DNA from: Chitinilyticum piscinae
GTDB taxonomy: Bacteria > Pseudomonadota > Gammaproteobacteria > Burkholderiales > Chitinibacteraceae
Assembly: GCF_015223195.1 (NCBI RefSeq)
Contig: NZ_JADFUA010000001.1
Span: 62,001 to 126,000, forward strand
Direction: 5' to 3'
DNA: 64,000 nucleotides
The notes under the pieces are model-generated. The model was not told where the DNA came from. It saw nothing but the letters and a program-made list of their open reading frames with translations, and ran no database searches. Below are positions 8,935 through 20,035 of the stretch, piece by piece. Every line of letters starts with the position of its first letter. Position 1 is the stretch's first letter. The translations under genes were made by a program, and so were the position numbers.

Positions 8935-8960
8935 AAAAACGGGACTTCGGTCCCGTTTTT
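8935..8960 (+). terminator. Intrinsic terminator with UUCG-type loop
   Basis: AAAAACGGGA, a CTTCGG loop, then TCCCGTTTTT: a stable hairpin with T-run 29 bp after the Asr-like gene. It separates that gene from the protease gene. Confidence 0.9.
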
Positions 8961-8977
8961 GCTTTTCAGGACACCCC

Positions 8978-9859
8978 ATGCTGCGCCGACTTCCCCTCTA
9001 CCTACCCATCGCCGCCACGGCAGGTCTGTTTGCTTCCCTGATCTGGTGTACTCGCACTCCGGATTCCCGCGCCCCCGCCGCATCCACACCTGCCGCAACA
9101 CCGAATAACTCTCCCAGCGCATCCGCGCCACAGGATGAAACCACCCGCCAGCGTCTGGCGCTGTTTTTCGGCAAGGATGATCGTGAATTCATTGCGCCCC
9201 TCTATGCATCGCCCTTTGCCGCGATCGGACGCCTGGAAACCGTGGCCGGCAGCACGTGCACGGCAACACTGGTCAGTGACACGCTGGCCGTAACCGCCGC
9301 GCATTGCTTCCTGATGGAGCCACGCAAGATCGATAACGGCAAGTGGTTCCTTGCCGGCTACCATGCCGGCCAGTATGGCGCGAAATATGCCGTAAAGGGG
9401 CAAGTATTCCATCCTCGCTTCCAGAAAGGACTGCGCTACAAGGGCGAAGATGTCTATATCGACCCGAGCGCTGCCGCCTACGATATCGCCTGGCTAAAAC
9501 TGGAGAAAGTGGAAGGTATAGCCCCACAGCCCTTGGCACTTCTTGATCCAAAGCTGGATACCCTGAAGACCGCCTTTAACAGCACCCAGTGGCGCGTCAC
9601 CCAGGCCGGCTACGCCGAAGATCACGACGACAAGCTCACAGCCCATCGCCACTGCCTGGTGACCCAACTGCGCGACAACCACACGCTTTATCACCAGTGC
9701 GACACCCTGGCCGGCGACTCGGGATCGCCGCTCTTCATCGCCACCACACAAGGCCCGCGAGTGATTGCGGTACAAAGCTCCGCTCCGGACTGGTTCAATC
9801 GCGGCGTTGCCGACAACGTCGCGGTAACCGTTCTGCAACTTCCCAAACCACCGCAGTAA
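8978..9859 (+). CDS. Exported trypsin-like serine protease
   Basis: A 293-residue S1-family protease. The N-terminus has a hydrophobic segment (about residues 5-23), followed by a Pro/Ala/Ser-rich linker to about 52. The triad is visible: His109 in VTAAHC, Asp169 in YDIAWLKL and Ser248 in GDSGSP; cysteines at 94/110 and 226/241 could form the usual disulfides. It should act in the periplasm or outside the cell, anchored or released. It begins 18 bp after the terminator of the Asr-like gene. In E. coli Asr is cut after export, so this protease might process its neighbour, but that is only a guess from position. Confidence 0.88.
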   Translation: MLRRLPLYLPIAATAGLFASLIWCTRTPDSRAPAASTPAATPNNSPSASAPQDETTRQRLALFFGKDDREFIAPLYASPFAAIGRLETVAGSTCTATLVSDTLAVTAAHCFLMEPRKIDNGKWFLAGYHAGQYGAKYAVKGQVFHPRFQKGLRYKGEDVYIDPSAAAYDIAWLKLEKVEGIAPQPLALLDPKLDTLKTAFNSTQWRVTQAGYAEDHDDKLTAHRHCLVTQLRDNHTLYHQCDTLAGDSGSPLFIATTQGPRVIAVQSSAPDWFNRGVADNVAVTVLQLPKPPQ

Positions 9860-9987
9860 CACACACGACAGAGGAATCGCCGCAAGCCGGCCGCAAACCG
9901 TTTGTGACAGTCTGTCTGCACGATACAAGTCCGGCCGCGCTTCGGATTACAATGACCGATTCTGATTGATTGCCCGGAATCACCGTC

Positions 9988-11244
9988 ATGGATATCCAAG
10001 CCTACATGCAAGCAGTCGGGCGCCAGGCGCGCGCCGCCAGCCGCGCCATGGCCCGCGCCTCGACTGGCGCCAAGAACGCCGCACTGAATGCCATTGCCGA
10101 CGCCATCGAACGCGACGCCGCCAGGCTGCTCGCCGCCAACCAGCAGGATATGGAGCAAGCCCGCGCCGACGGGCTCGAACCAGCCATGCTCGATCGCCTG
10201 CAACTGACGGAAAAAACCATCGCCACCATGGCGCAAGGCCTGCGCGAAATGGTTGCCCTGCCCGATCCGATCGGCAATATGGGCGATTTCAAATACCGCC
10301 CGTCCGGCATCCAGGTCGGCAAGATGCGCGTACCACTGGGCGTGATCGGCATCATCTACGAAGCCCGCCCGAACGTGACGGCCGACGCCGCCGGCCTGTG
10401 CATCAAGTCCGGCAATGCCACCATCCTGCGTGGCGGCCGCGAAGCCTTTCACTGCAATCAGGCGATTGCGGCCTGCGTGAAGGAAGGGCTGAGCAAGGCC
10501 GGCCTGCCGGAAGCAGCAGTGCAGATCATCGAAACGCCCGACCGTGCCGCCGTGGGTGAACTGATCACCATGAGCGAATTTGTCGACGTCATCGTGCCGC
10601 GCGGCGGCAAGGGCCTGATCGAGCGCATCAGTCGCGATGCGCGCGTCCCGGTGATCAAGCACCTCGACGGCATTTGCCATGTCTATATCGACGACGAAGC
10701 CGACCCGGAAAAAGCCATCCGCATTGCCGACAACGCCAAGACGCATCGCTACGGCACCTGCAACACCATGGAAACGCTGCTGGTGAACGACAACGTCGCC
10801 GAGCTCATCCTGCCGGAACTGGCCAAGGTCTACGCCGCCAAGCAGGTGGAGCTGCGCGGCTGCGACAAGACCCGCGCGATTCTGCCGAGTATTGTCGCCG
10901 CAACAGATGCAGACTGGGCGACCGAATACCTGGCGCCGATTCTGGCGGTGAAGGTTGTCGCCGACCTCGACGAAGCGATTGCCCACATCAACCAGTGGGG
11001 CAGCCATCACACCGACGCCATCATTACCGAAAACTACACCAAGGCGCGCCAGTTCCTCCGTGAAGTGGATTCGGCCTCGGTAATGGTCAATGCCTCGACG
11101 CGCTTTGCCGACGGCTTTGAATATGGCCTGGGCGCGGAAATCGGCATCTCCACCGACAAGATCCACGCCCGCGGCCCGGTGGGCCTCGAAGGGCTAACCT
11201 CCGAAAAGTGGATTGTGCTGGGCGACGGCGAAATTCGCAGCTAA
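9988..11244 (+). CDS. proA: Gamma-glutamyl phosphate reductase
   Basis: ProA reduces gamma-glutamyl phosphate with NADPH to glutamate semialdehyde, the second step of proline synthesis. The 418-residue protein shows the catalytic cysteine in [13 protein letters not shown] (about residue 255), [20 protein letters not shown] near 125-145, RGGREAF and the C-terminal [14 protein letters not shown]. The start is ATG 9988 ([11 protein letters not shown]); a TTG six codons upstream is less likely. proB is not next to it in this window. It is convergent with yidC, with two terminators in between. Confidence 0.96.
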   Translation: MDIQAYMQAVGRQARAASRAMARASTGAKNAALNAIADAIERDAARLLAANQQDMEQARADGLEPAMLDRLQLTEKTIATMAQGLREMVALPDPIGNMGDFKYRPSGIQVGKMRVPLGVIGIIYEARPNVTADAAGLCIKSGNATILRGGREAFHCNQAIAACVKEGLSKAGLPEAAVQIIETPDRAAVGELITMSEFVDVIVPRGGKGLIERISRDARVPVIKHLDGICHVYIDDEADPEKAIRIADNAKTHRYGTCNTMETLLVNDNVAELILPELAKVYAAKQVELRGCDKTRAILPSIVAATDADWATEYLAPILAVKVVADLDEAIAHINQWGSHHTDAIITENYTKARQFLREVDSASVMVNASTRFADGFEYGLGAEIGISTDKIHARGPVGLEGLTSEKWIVLGDGEIRS

Positions 11245-11255
11245 ACACCAACAAC

Positions 11256-11291
11256 AAAAAGCCCCTGGCAGTATCTTGCCAGGGGCTTTTT
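11256..11291 (+). terminator. Intrinsic terminator of proA
   Basis: A 15-bp perfect stem (AAAAAGCCCCTGGCA and its complement) with a 6-base loop ends in TTTTT 12 bp after the proA stop. Confidence 0.93.
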
Positions 11292-11321
11292 GTTGAGCGG
11301 CTTCGCATCACATACCCCCCC

Positions 11322-11352
11322 AAAAAAAAGACCACCTTGCGGTGGTCTTTTT
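11322..11352. terminator. Bidirectional terminator between proA and yidC
   Basis: GACCACC-TTGC-GGTGGTC flanked by eight A on the left and five T on the right works in both directions. It stands 15 bp past the yidC stop on the minus strand. Confidence 0.9.
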
Positions 11353-11366
11353 CAGCCAGGAAGCAA

Positions 11367-13013
11367 TCAGGCCGCAGCCTTTTTGTCTTCCTGCTCGATG
11401 CGATGGGTAATCCACCACTGCTGGGCAATCGATACCAGGTTGTTCACCACCCAGTACAGCACCAGACCCGACGGGAAGAAGAGGAAGAACACGCTGAACA
11501 CCACCGGCATCATCTTCATCATCTTGGCCTGCATCGGATCCGGCGGCGGCGGCGACAGCAGCTGCTGCACATACATCGACACGGCATAGATCACCGGCAG
11601 GATGTAATACGGGTCCTTGACCGAAAGATCGGTGATCCAGAACGCCCACGGCGCCTGGCGCATTTCCACGGCAGCAATCAGCATCCAGTAGAAGGCGATG
11701 AACACCGGAATCTGAATCAGGATTGGCAGGCAGCCACCGAGCGGATTGACCTTTTCGGTCTTGTACATTTCCATCACGGCCTGCTGGAACTTCATCTTGT
11801 CGTCGCCGAAACGCTCCTTCAGCGCTTCCATGCGCGGCGTGAGCTTGCGCATCTTGGCCATCGAGCGGTACGACGCATTGGACAGCGGGTAGAACGCCGC
11901 CTTGATCAGCAGGGTAACGATCACGATCGCCCAGCCCCAGTTACCCACGACTGCGTGAATCTTGTCCAGCAGCCAGAACAGCGGCTTGGAGAAGATCGCG
12001 AACATGCCGTAATCCTTGGCCAGATCCAGACCTACTGCCGTTGCATCCAGAATCTTGGTTTCCTGCGGCCCCAGATACAGGCTCATCGCCTTGGACTGCG
12101 AGGCACCCGGCGCGATCTGCGGCAGATCGACCAGCGTACCGGCGTAGAACAGGTTGTCGCTATTGGCAATCTTGCCCAGCTCGAAACGGCAGTCGTTCGG
12201 CGCACAGACCGATTGCTGGCCGATCGGATTCAGCAACCAGGCACTTACGAAATAGTGCTGCACCATCGCCACCCAGCCGTCCTTGCTGGTTTTCACGTAC
12301 TTTTCCTCGCCCTTGGCGATGGCGGAGAAGTCGTTTTTCTGGAACTTGCCAGCTTCGGTATACACGGCCGGACCGGTATAGGTGTGCGTGCCGAACATGC
12401 CCGGATTTTCCACCTTGCCATCACGGATCAGGCGGTAGTAGCCGGTTGCAGCCAGCGGCTTGTCGGTGCTGTTGGTAACCTGCTGGCTGACGTTCACCAG
12501 ATAGCTGCCACGCTTGAAGGTCAGCACCTTGGTGGTTTTCACGCCGTTCTGGCCGGTGTATTCCAGCTTCACGTCCACGGCATCCTGCCCCTCGGCCAGC
12601 TTGTAGCTGGTCTGCGCGGCAGTAAATACGGCCGTGTGATCGGGCAGGCCGTCACCCTTCAGGCCGGACTGGGCCACGTAAGTGTGCTGGCCACGATCCT
12701 GCAGCAGCACAAAAGGCTTTTTCGGATCATCGGTGGCACCGATTTTCAGCAGCTCGAGGTAGCGGATATCGCCACCGACAGTATTGATCTCGGCACGCAG
12801 CAGGTCGGTTTCCACCGTAATGACCTGCCCCTTGGCCAGGGTACCGGCCGGCACAGGAGCAGCAGCAACGCCACTGGCCGTGCTTACACCGGAAGCCGTG
12901 GCCACCGCCGAAGCCAGCTTGGGCTGCGGATTGTTTTTTTCCATCCAGGTCTGCCAGCCGAACAAGATGCCGAAAGACAGAACGATGAAGATGATTAGAC
13001 GCTTGGTATCCAT
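11367..13013 (-). CDS. yidC: Membrane protein insertase YidC
   Basis: YidC inserts and folds inner-membrane proteins, alone or with SecYEG. The 548-residue product has the Gram-negative layout: an N-terminal TM (about 5-21), a large periplasmic beta domain (about 60-340), then the conserved core with helices around NWGWAIVIVTLLIKAAFYPL, a coiled cytoplasmic hairpin (RKLTPRMEALKERF), and GGCLPILIQIPVFIAFYWML. It ends in a Lys-rich tail. It is the last gene of the rpmH-rnpA-yidD-yidC operon. mnmE, often next in other genomes, is replaced by convergent proA. Confidence 0.97.
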   Translation of the reverse strand: MDTKRLIIFIVLSFGILFGWQTWMEKNNPQPKLASAVATASGVSTASGVAAAPVPAGTLAKGQVITVETDLLRAEINTVGGDIRYLELLKIGATDDPKKPFVLLQDRGQHTYVAQSGLKGDGLPDHTAVFTAAQTSYKLAEGQDAVDVKLEYTGQNGVKTTKVLTFKRGSYLVNVSQQVTNSTDKPLAATGYYRLIRDGKVENPGMFGTHTYTGPAVYTEAGKFQKNDFSAIAKGEEKYVKTSKDGWVAMVQHYFVSAWLLNPIGQQSVCAPNDCRFELGKIANSDNLFYAGTLVDLPQIAPGASQSKAMSLYLGPQETKILDATAVGLDLAKDYGMFAIFSKPLFWLLDKIHAVVGNWGWAIVIVTLLIKAAFYPLSNASYRSMAKMRKLTPRMEALKERFGDDKMKFQQAVMEMYKTEKVNPLGGCLPILIQIPVFIAFYWMLIAAVEMRQAPWAFWITDLSVKDPYYILPVIYAVSMYVQQLLSPPPPDPMQAKMMKMMPVVFSVFFLFFPSGLVLYWVVNNLVSIAQQWWITHRIEQEDKKAAA

Positions 13014-13037
13014 TGAATACTCGACAGCAGATTGGTG

Positions 13038-13247
13038 TCAGGGTACCGGGTCATGCCCGTGACCCCCCCAGGGGTGGCAGCGCGCAAGCCGACGCAGGGT
13101 CAGCCAGCCGCCACGCAAAAAACCGTGCCGGCGGAATGCCTCGATGCCGTAATGCGAACAGGACGGAGTATACCGGCAGCGCGGCCCGATGAGCGGGCTG
13201 ATGCAGAGCTGATAGACCCTGATCAACGCGATGCAGAGGCGCGACAT
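13038..13247 (-). CDS. yidD: Membrane protein insertion efficiency factor YidD
   Basis: YidD is a small amphipathic membrane-associated protein that helps YidC-dependent insertion. The 69 residues contain the family core [32 protein letters not shown] and [24 protein letters not shown] with its three conserved cysteines. It overlaps the end of rnpA by 25 bp and precedes yidC by 24 bp, the standard arrangement. Confidence 0.95.
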   Translation of the reverse strand: MSRLCIALIRVYQLCISPLIGPRCRYTPSCSHYGIEAFRRHGFLRGGWLTLRRLARCHPWGGHGHDPVP

Positions 13248-13591
13248 TTCTTGGGCAACCGGCTAAATAGCTGCAGCAGCGCCGCGCGGGCCGCAGCACC
13301 TTCGGCACGCCCGAACCGCTGGCGTACCCGCACCACCACATCCAGACCTTCCAGCTGCGCATGATGCAGGCGGAATGTTTCACGGATGGTGCGCTTCATA
13401 TAATTGCGCGCAACCGCCTGCTTGGCGGTTTTCTTGCCCACGACCAGCCCGATGCGCGCCCCCGGCTGATCATTGCGCCGGCCCAGCAACTGGAACCACT
13501 CATTGCTCACGCTGATGCGCAAATTAAAAACGGATGAAAAATCATCCGTTTTTAATAGACGCATGCTGCGCAGGAAACGATAGTGACCCAT
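13223..13591 (-). CDS. rnpA: Ribonuclease P protein component
   Basis: RnpA is the basic protein that binds RNase P RNA and helps it cut the 5' leader from pre-tRNAs. The 122-residue form starts [20 protein letters not shown], close to Neisseria RnpA as I recall it, and has the RNR-like motif as [23 protein letters not shown] preferred ATG 13591 because it matches the family N-terminus; a GTG at 13609 would add six residues. Neither has a strong ribosome site, which fits coupling to rpmH just upstream. Confidence 0.94.
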   Translation of the reverse strand: MGHYRFLRSMRLLKTDDFSSVFNLRISVSNEWFQLLGRRNDQPGARIGLVVGKKTAKQAVARNYMKRTIRETFRLHHAQLEGLDVVVRVRQRFGRAEGAAARAALLQLFSRLPKKCRASASR

Positions 13592-13624
13592 CGACGCTGC
13601 CAGCTGCACGGCGAAGCGGTCTGC

Positions 13625-13759
13625 TTAGGCAGACAGGCGCTTGCGACCCTGGGCGCGACGTGCGTTCAGAACGGCACGGCCACCACGGGTCTTCATGCGG
13701 GCACGGAAACCGTGAGTGCGCTTGCGGCGGATAACGGAAGGCTGGAAAGTACGCTTCAT
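13625..13759 (-). CDS. rpmH: 50S ribosomal protein L34
   Basis: L34 is a 44-residue, very basic protein of the large ribosomal subunit. Translation gives [20 protein letters not shown], then [20 protein letters not shown] and RLSA: full length and near consensus. It heads the operon and is read away from dnaA; a textbook promoter lies 40-70 bp upstream. Confidence 0.98.
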   Translation of the reverse strand: MKRTFQPSVIRRKRTHGFRARMKTRGGRAVLNARRAQGRKRLSA

Positions 13760-14006
13760 GACAAGTCCCTAAACCGGAAAAGTGCTTGGTAAACGCGTGA
13801 TTAGAGCAGCGCACGCCCCTTCTGTCAAGCTGCGCAGCCGCAGTTTTCTTTGCCGCAGCCTGTGGATAAGTCGGTGCGCGCGGGGTACAATCCGGGCATT
13901 CAATCCAATTCACAACGGGTCGCCGACGCATCACCTGCGGCATGGCTGTTTGCGGTTTCTGGCAAGACAGTGTGCGCACGAGGTCGGCGGCCCGTTGCAT
14001 TTCATC
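13760..14006. other. rpmH-dnaA intergenic region, part of the origin neighbourhood, with a DnaA box
   Basis: The 247-bp divergent gap between rpmH and dnaA holds the rpmH promoter and a perfect DnaA box (TGTGGATAA at 13861-13869, the complement of TTATCCACA), followed by a TACAAT hexamer at 13886-13891 that could serve as the dnaA -10. I see one perfect box only, with no cluster of boxes and no AT-rich unwinding tract. This may be the dnaA autoregulatory region, with the working origin elsewhere nearby. Confidence 0.6.
13800..13828 (-). promoter_or_regulatory. rpmH promoter
   Basis: On the minus strand TTGACA (13828-13823), a 17-bp spacer and TCTAAT (13805-13800) form a near-perfect sigma-70 promoter 41 bp before the rpmH start. 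Confidence 0.8.
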
Positions 14007-15431
14007 ATGTCCGACTTGTCATTTCTCTGGCAGCACTGCCTGAACGAACTGGAACAGCGTCTGGGCGCCAGCCAGTTCAATATCTGGATCAAGCCGCTCG
14101 TCGCCGAGCTGGTCGACGGCACGCTGCAGGTCAATGTGCCCAACCAGATTTTTCTGCAGTTCATCCGCGACCGCCATCTCGGCATGATCGAAATGGTGGC
14201 GGCCGAGTATTGCAATGGCGAGCCGCCGATGATCAATCTGCGCGTCGGCGCCAAGCCGGTCGCCCCGCCGCCCCCCGCCCCACCCAAGCCCAAAGCGCGC
14301 CCGGCAGCCAGCGACGCACCGGCTGCCGAAGCCGACCCGCAGCCCCAGCCTGCCGCCAGCGCGGAGAAAAAGCCCGCGCGCCGCTTCGAAGCCGGCAGCA
14401 GCAGCCATGAAATCTCGCGACTGAATCCGCTGTTCACCTTTGAAACTCTGGTGACCGGTAAAGCCAACCAGGTGGCACGCGCAGCCGCGCAACAGGTCGC
14501 CGAAAACCCGGGCGCAGGCTACAACCCGCTGTTTGTGTATGGCGGCGTGGGCCTGGGCAAGACTCACCTGGTGCAAGCCATCGGGAATCTGGTGCATCAA
14601 TATAATCCGCAGGCACGCATCCGCTACATCCATGCGGAAAAGTACGTGCAGGACGTGGTAAAGGCCTACCAGCACAAATCCTTTGACGAATTCAAGAAGT
14701 ACTACCACTCGCTCGACCTGCTGCTGGTCGACGACATCCAGTTCTTCGTCGGCAAGGATCGCACGCAGGAAGAATTCTTCTATCTGTTTAATGCGCTGGT
14801 CGAAGGCGGCAAACAGATCATCCTGACGTCCGACCGCATCCCGCGCGAAATCGAAGGCCTGCAGGAACGTCTGACCAGCCGCTTCTCCTGGGGCCTATCG
14901 GTCGCCATCGAGCCGCCGGAAACCGAAATGCGCGTGGCGATCCTGATGAAGAAAGCCGAAGCCGATCACTTCAAGCTCGACAGCAATGTCGCCTTCTTCA
15001 TCGCCAAGAACATCCGCTCCAATGTGCGCGAACTGGAAGGCGCACTCAAGCGCGTGCTGGCCTACGCCCGCTTCACGCACCAGCCGATCACGCTGGAAGC
15101 CGCCAAGGAAGCACTGAAGGACATTCTCGCCGCCGGCAACCGCCTGGTCTCGGTCGAAAACATCCAGAAAACCGTGGCGGATTTTTACAAGATCAAGGTC
15201 CCGGACATGCACTCGAAAAAGCGCGCCCGTGACATCGCCCGCCCCCGTCAGGTAGCCATGGCACTCACCAAGGAGCTGACACAGATGAGCCTGCCGGCCA
15301 TTGGCGAAGCCTTTGGCGGGCGCGACCACACCACCGTGCTGTATGCCTGCCGCACCATCGAGGAAATGCGGCAGAACGACAGCGAGCTGGCGCACCAGTA
15401 CGGCGTGCTGCTGCAAATGTTGCGCAGTTGA
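14007..15431 (+). CDS. dnaA: Chromosomal replication initiator DnaA
   Basis: DnaA binds the origin, forms an ATP-dependent filament and opens the duplex. The 474-residue protein shows domain I (about 1-85), a Pro/Ala-rich linker (about 86-125), the AAA+ domain with Walker A GGVGLGKT (about 179-186) and Walker [10 protein letters not shown], and the DNA-binding domain IV ending with the signature [18 protein letters not shown] 14007 begins the conserved N-terminus ([14 protein letters not shown]); the frame is open 75 codons further back without similarity. dnaN follows after 96 bp. Confidence 0.98.
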   Translation: MSDLSFLWQHCLNELEQRLGASQFNIWIKPLVAELVDGTLQVNVPNQIFLQFIRDRHLGMIEMVAAEYCNGEPPMINLRVGAKPVAPPPPAPPKPKARPAASDAPAAEADPQPQPAASAEKKPARRFEAGSSSHEISRLNPLFTFETLVTGKANQVARAAAQQVAENPGAGYNPLFVYGGVGLGKTHLVQAIGNLVHQYNPQARIRYIHAEKYVQDVVKAYQHKSFDEFKKYYHSLDLLLVDDIQFFVGKDRTQEEFFYLFNALVEGGKQIILTSDRIPREIEGLQERLTSRFSWGLSVAIEPPETEMRVAILMKKAEADHFKLDSNVAFFIAKNIRSNVRELEGALKRVLAYARFTHQPITLEAAKEALKDILAAGNRLVSVENIQKTVADFYKIKVPDMHSKKRARDIARPRQVAMALTKELTQMSLPAIGEAFGGRDHTTVLYACRTIEEMRQNDSELAHQYGVLLQMLRS

Positions 15432-15527
15432 TACCGGCGCAAGGCAAACCCTCTTTGACGCCTGATTTCAGGTAAAATTCTGCCGTTTGACTGTCTAACT
15501 GACTAACACTTCCACGGGAAAGCTGAT

Positions 15528-16634
15528 ATGCAATTGTTGCAAGCTGAACGCGATGCCCTGCTCAAGCCGCTGGCCACCGTCACCGGCATCGTCGAGCGCC
15601 GCAATACCCTGCCGATTCTGGCCAATGTGCTGATCCGCAAGGAGGGCGACAAGCTCACCTTCACCGGCACCGATCTGGAAATCCAGATTGCCAGCAGCCA
15701 GGTGGAAGGCTTCTCCGGCAACGATTTCGCCATCACCGTGGCGGCCAAGAAATTCAGCGACATCCTGCGTGCGATCCCCGACAAGACCGTGGTATCGCTG
15801 GATGAGGACGACAGCCGCCTGACCATCAAGGCGGGAAAAAGCCGCTTCAACCTGCAAACCCTGCCGGCTGCCGATTTCCCGACGCTGGCCGTGGACACCA
15901 ACCTGCGCGCCACCGTGCGCCTGCCGCAAGGCCAGCTGAAGGCGCTGCTGGGCCGTGCCCAGTTCGCCATGGCGCATCAGGACATCCGCTACTACCTCAA
16001 CGGCCTGTTTATGGTCACCGAGGGCAATCTGCTGAAGCTGGTCGCCACCGATGGCCACCGCCTCGCCTTTGCCTCGGCTGAACTGGCCACCAGCTTCGAC
16101 AAGAACGAAGTCATCCTGCCGCGCAAAACGATTCTGGAGCTCTACAAGCTGCTGGCCGACGTGGACGACGAAGTCGCCATCGATATCGCCGGCAATCAGG
16201 TGAAGTTCAGCTTCGGCAACATCGTGATCCACTCCAAGGTGGTCGACGGCAAGTTCCCCGACTACAACCGCGTGATTCCGCAGAACAACGACAAGCTGCT
16301 GACCATCGAGCGCACCCAGCTGCTGGCCGCCATGCAGCGCGCTGCGATCCTGTCGAACGAGAAATTCCGTGGCGTGCGCGTGGTGCTGACTTCCGGCTCG
16401 CTGAAAATCCTGTGCAACAACAATGAACAGGAAGAAGCGCAGGAAGAACTGGAAGTCGCCTATCAGGGCGAGCCGCTGGATATCGGCTTCAACATCCAGT
16501 ACCTGCTCGACGTGCTGACCAATCTGCAGGTGGAAACACTGCAGTTTGCCTTTGGCGACGTGAATTCCTCGGTACTGGTCACCATGCCGGACAACGCCAA
16601 CTTCAAGTACATCGTGATGCCGATGCGCATCTAA
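15528..16634 (+). CDS. dnaN: DNA polymerase III beta subunit (sliding clamp)
   Basis: The clamp encircles DNA and tethers polymerase III. The 368 residues have the three repeated clamp folds and landmarks such as ERRNTLPILANVLI near residue 24 and the C-terminal YIVMPMRI, which lines the partner-binding pocket. It lies between dnaA and gyrB. recF, which often follows dnaN, is absent, as I recall for Neisseriales. Confidence 0.98.
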   Translation: MQLLQAERDALLKPLATVTGIVERRNTLPILANVLIRKEGDKLTFTGTDLEIQIASSQVEGFSGNDFAITVAAKKFSDILRAIPDKTVVSLDEDDSRLTIKAGKSRFNLQTLPAADFPTLAVDTNLRATVRLPQGQLKALLGRAQFAMAHQDIRYYLNGLFMVTEGNLLKLVATDGHRLAFASAELATSFDKNEVILPRKTILELYKLLADVDDEVAIDIAGNQVKFSFGNIVIHSKVVDGKFPDYNRVIPQNNDKLLTIERTQLLAAMQRAAILSNEKFRGVRVVLTSGSLKILCNNNEQEEAQEELEVAYQGEPLDIGFNIQYLLDVLTNLQVETLQFAFGDVNSSVLVTMPDNANFKYIVMPMRI

Positions 16635-16651
16635 GGCAGCGCCTCAGATAG

Positions 16652-19165
<2,514 letters not shown>

Positions 19166-19192
19166 TATTTCGGTTCGAGCAGTAGTAAACGA

Positions 19193-19223
19193 CAAAGCCA
19201 CCGCACGCGGTGGCTTTGTTTTT
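19193..19223 (+). terminator. Intrinsic terminator of gyrB
   Basis: CAAAGCCACCGC and its complement form a 12-bp stem followed by TTTTT, 27 bp after the gyrB stop. Confidence 0.9.
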
Positions 19224-19600
19224 AATGGGTATATAGCCGCAGCCTCTTTATTTTCTTGGCTGTAGAGCAATACCCATAGGCTTCTTCGTCATGCCGGCGA
19301 AGACTGGCATCCAGCGACGTAGCTTGGGTTGCGCGCAGCGCGCACCGAAGGAAGTCCTCTTGGGGGAAAACCCAACACTCTGCGGCATTTCGATGCCAAG
19401 CAGGCATCCAGCGGTTTTGCTTTTCAGCGCCTGCGGCGCGGTGTTTCCATACGCGTTTCCGCCCCACAGGGACTTCCTCCGGTCGCCGCCGCCAACGGGA
19501 AGGGGGGATTTGTCTCGGCAAATCCCCCTTCACCCCAAAGCCGAGCCCGTTCCGCCGGCCCTTCGGGCTTCCCTGCGATGCTCGCAATCAACAGCGCGGG
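19224..19600. repeat. Gene-free 377 bp with inverted 20-bp elements and dispersed-repeat-like sequence
   Basis: No gene is supported here. At 19225-19244 and 19258-19277 two 20-bp elements face each other (ATGGGTATATAGCC... and GGCTGTAGAGCAATACCCAT), able to form a hairpin. From about 19290 the text ATGCCGGCGAAGACTGGCAT (in frame, MPAKTGIQ) resembles a class of dispersed intergenic repeats seen in many proteobacteria. At 19499-19531 a long G/C hairpin (AAGGGGG-ATTTG against CAAATCCCCCTT) is present. Short frames through it are poorly composed and I reject them. Confidence 0.5.
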
Positions 19601-19978
19601 TTAGTTGGCTGTACTGATGAAGGCCAATTGACAGGTTCGGTTGAGGCAATCATGCAACTGCACTGTATTACTAACTTCGATCAGGTCTGTCCTGCTTCCA
19701 CATACAGGGCATTGGGTTGGTTGCTCAGACTGAATGTAAGTAATTGAAGAGCTGCGCATAGTTGCAACCTGATCTTTCAGTGTGAGAGGCTGATTTTTCA
19801 GATCATCTATCCGCTGCAGATCAAAACGATGGGCGAGTTGATTGATCGCGTGATAAACATCTGCGCCTTGAACTCCGCCTTCAGCGTAGTCGTCTGCGAG
19901 CGTGGTATCGTCCAATTCAAGACCAAAATGAGTCTTTAGCAGGACAGCACAGATAGTTCGGAATTGCGTTTCGGTCAT
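19601..19978 (-). CDS. CbtA-toxin-like protein with C-terminal zinc ribbon (tentative)
   Basis: A 125-residue protein. Residues about 10-60 (AVLLKTHFGLELDDTTLADD, then AINQLAHRFDLQRIDD) resemble the CbtA/YeeV toxin pattern as I remember it (LL..HYGL.L.DT.FAD ... DAVNFLVEKY.L.R.D). CbtA of E. coli blocks the cytoskeletal proteins FtsZ and MreB. The C-terminus has Cys90, Cys93, Cys111 and Cys116, likely a zinc ribbon, which ordinary CbtA lacks. It lies 57 bp downstream of an HNH nuclease gene in the same direction. Base composition is clearly more AT-rich than gyrB. The toxin likeness is motif memory only; it may simply be a DNA-binding or accessory partner of the nuclease. Confidence 0.55.
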   Translation of the reverse strand: MTETQFRTICAVLLKTHFGLELDDTTLADDYAEGGVQGADVYHAINQLAHRFDLQRIDDLKNQPLTLKDQVATMRSSSITYIQSEQPTQCPVCGSRTDLIEVSNTVQLHDCLNRTCQLAFISTAN

Positions 19979-20035
19979 TGGTAATTTGTTTGTTACAATA
20001 TAGCTTCGACGAAAAGCCTAATTTAAATCAGTGAC

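Noticed and set aside
8234-9131. Reverse-strand repeat proteins opposite the Asr-like gene
   Set aside because: They are mirror products of the 60-bp repeats, without ribosome site or signal peptide; the plus-strand frame has both.
15455-15478. TTGACG and TAAAAT before dnaN as a promoter
   Set aside because: The spacer is only 12 bp, too short for sigma-70; other combinations are weak.
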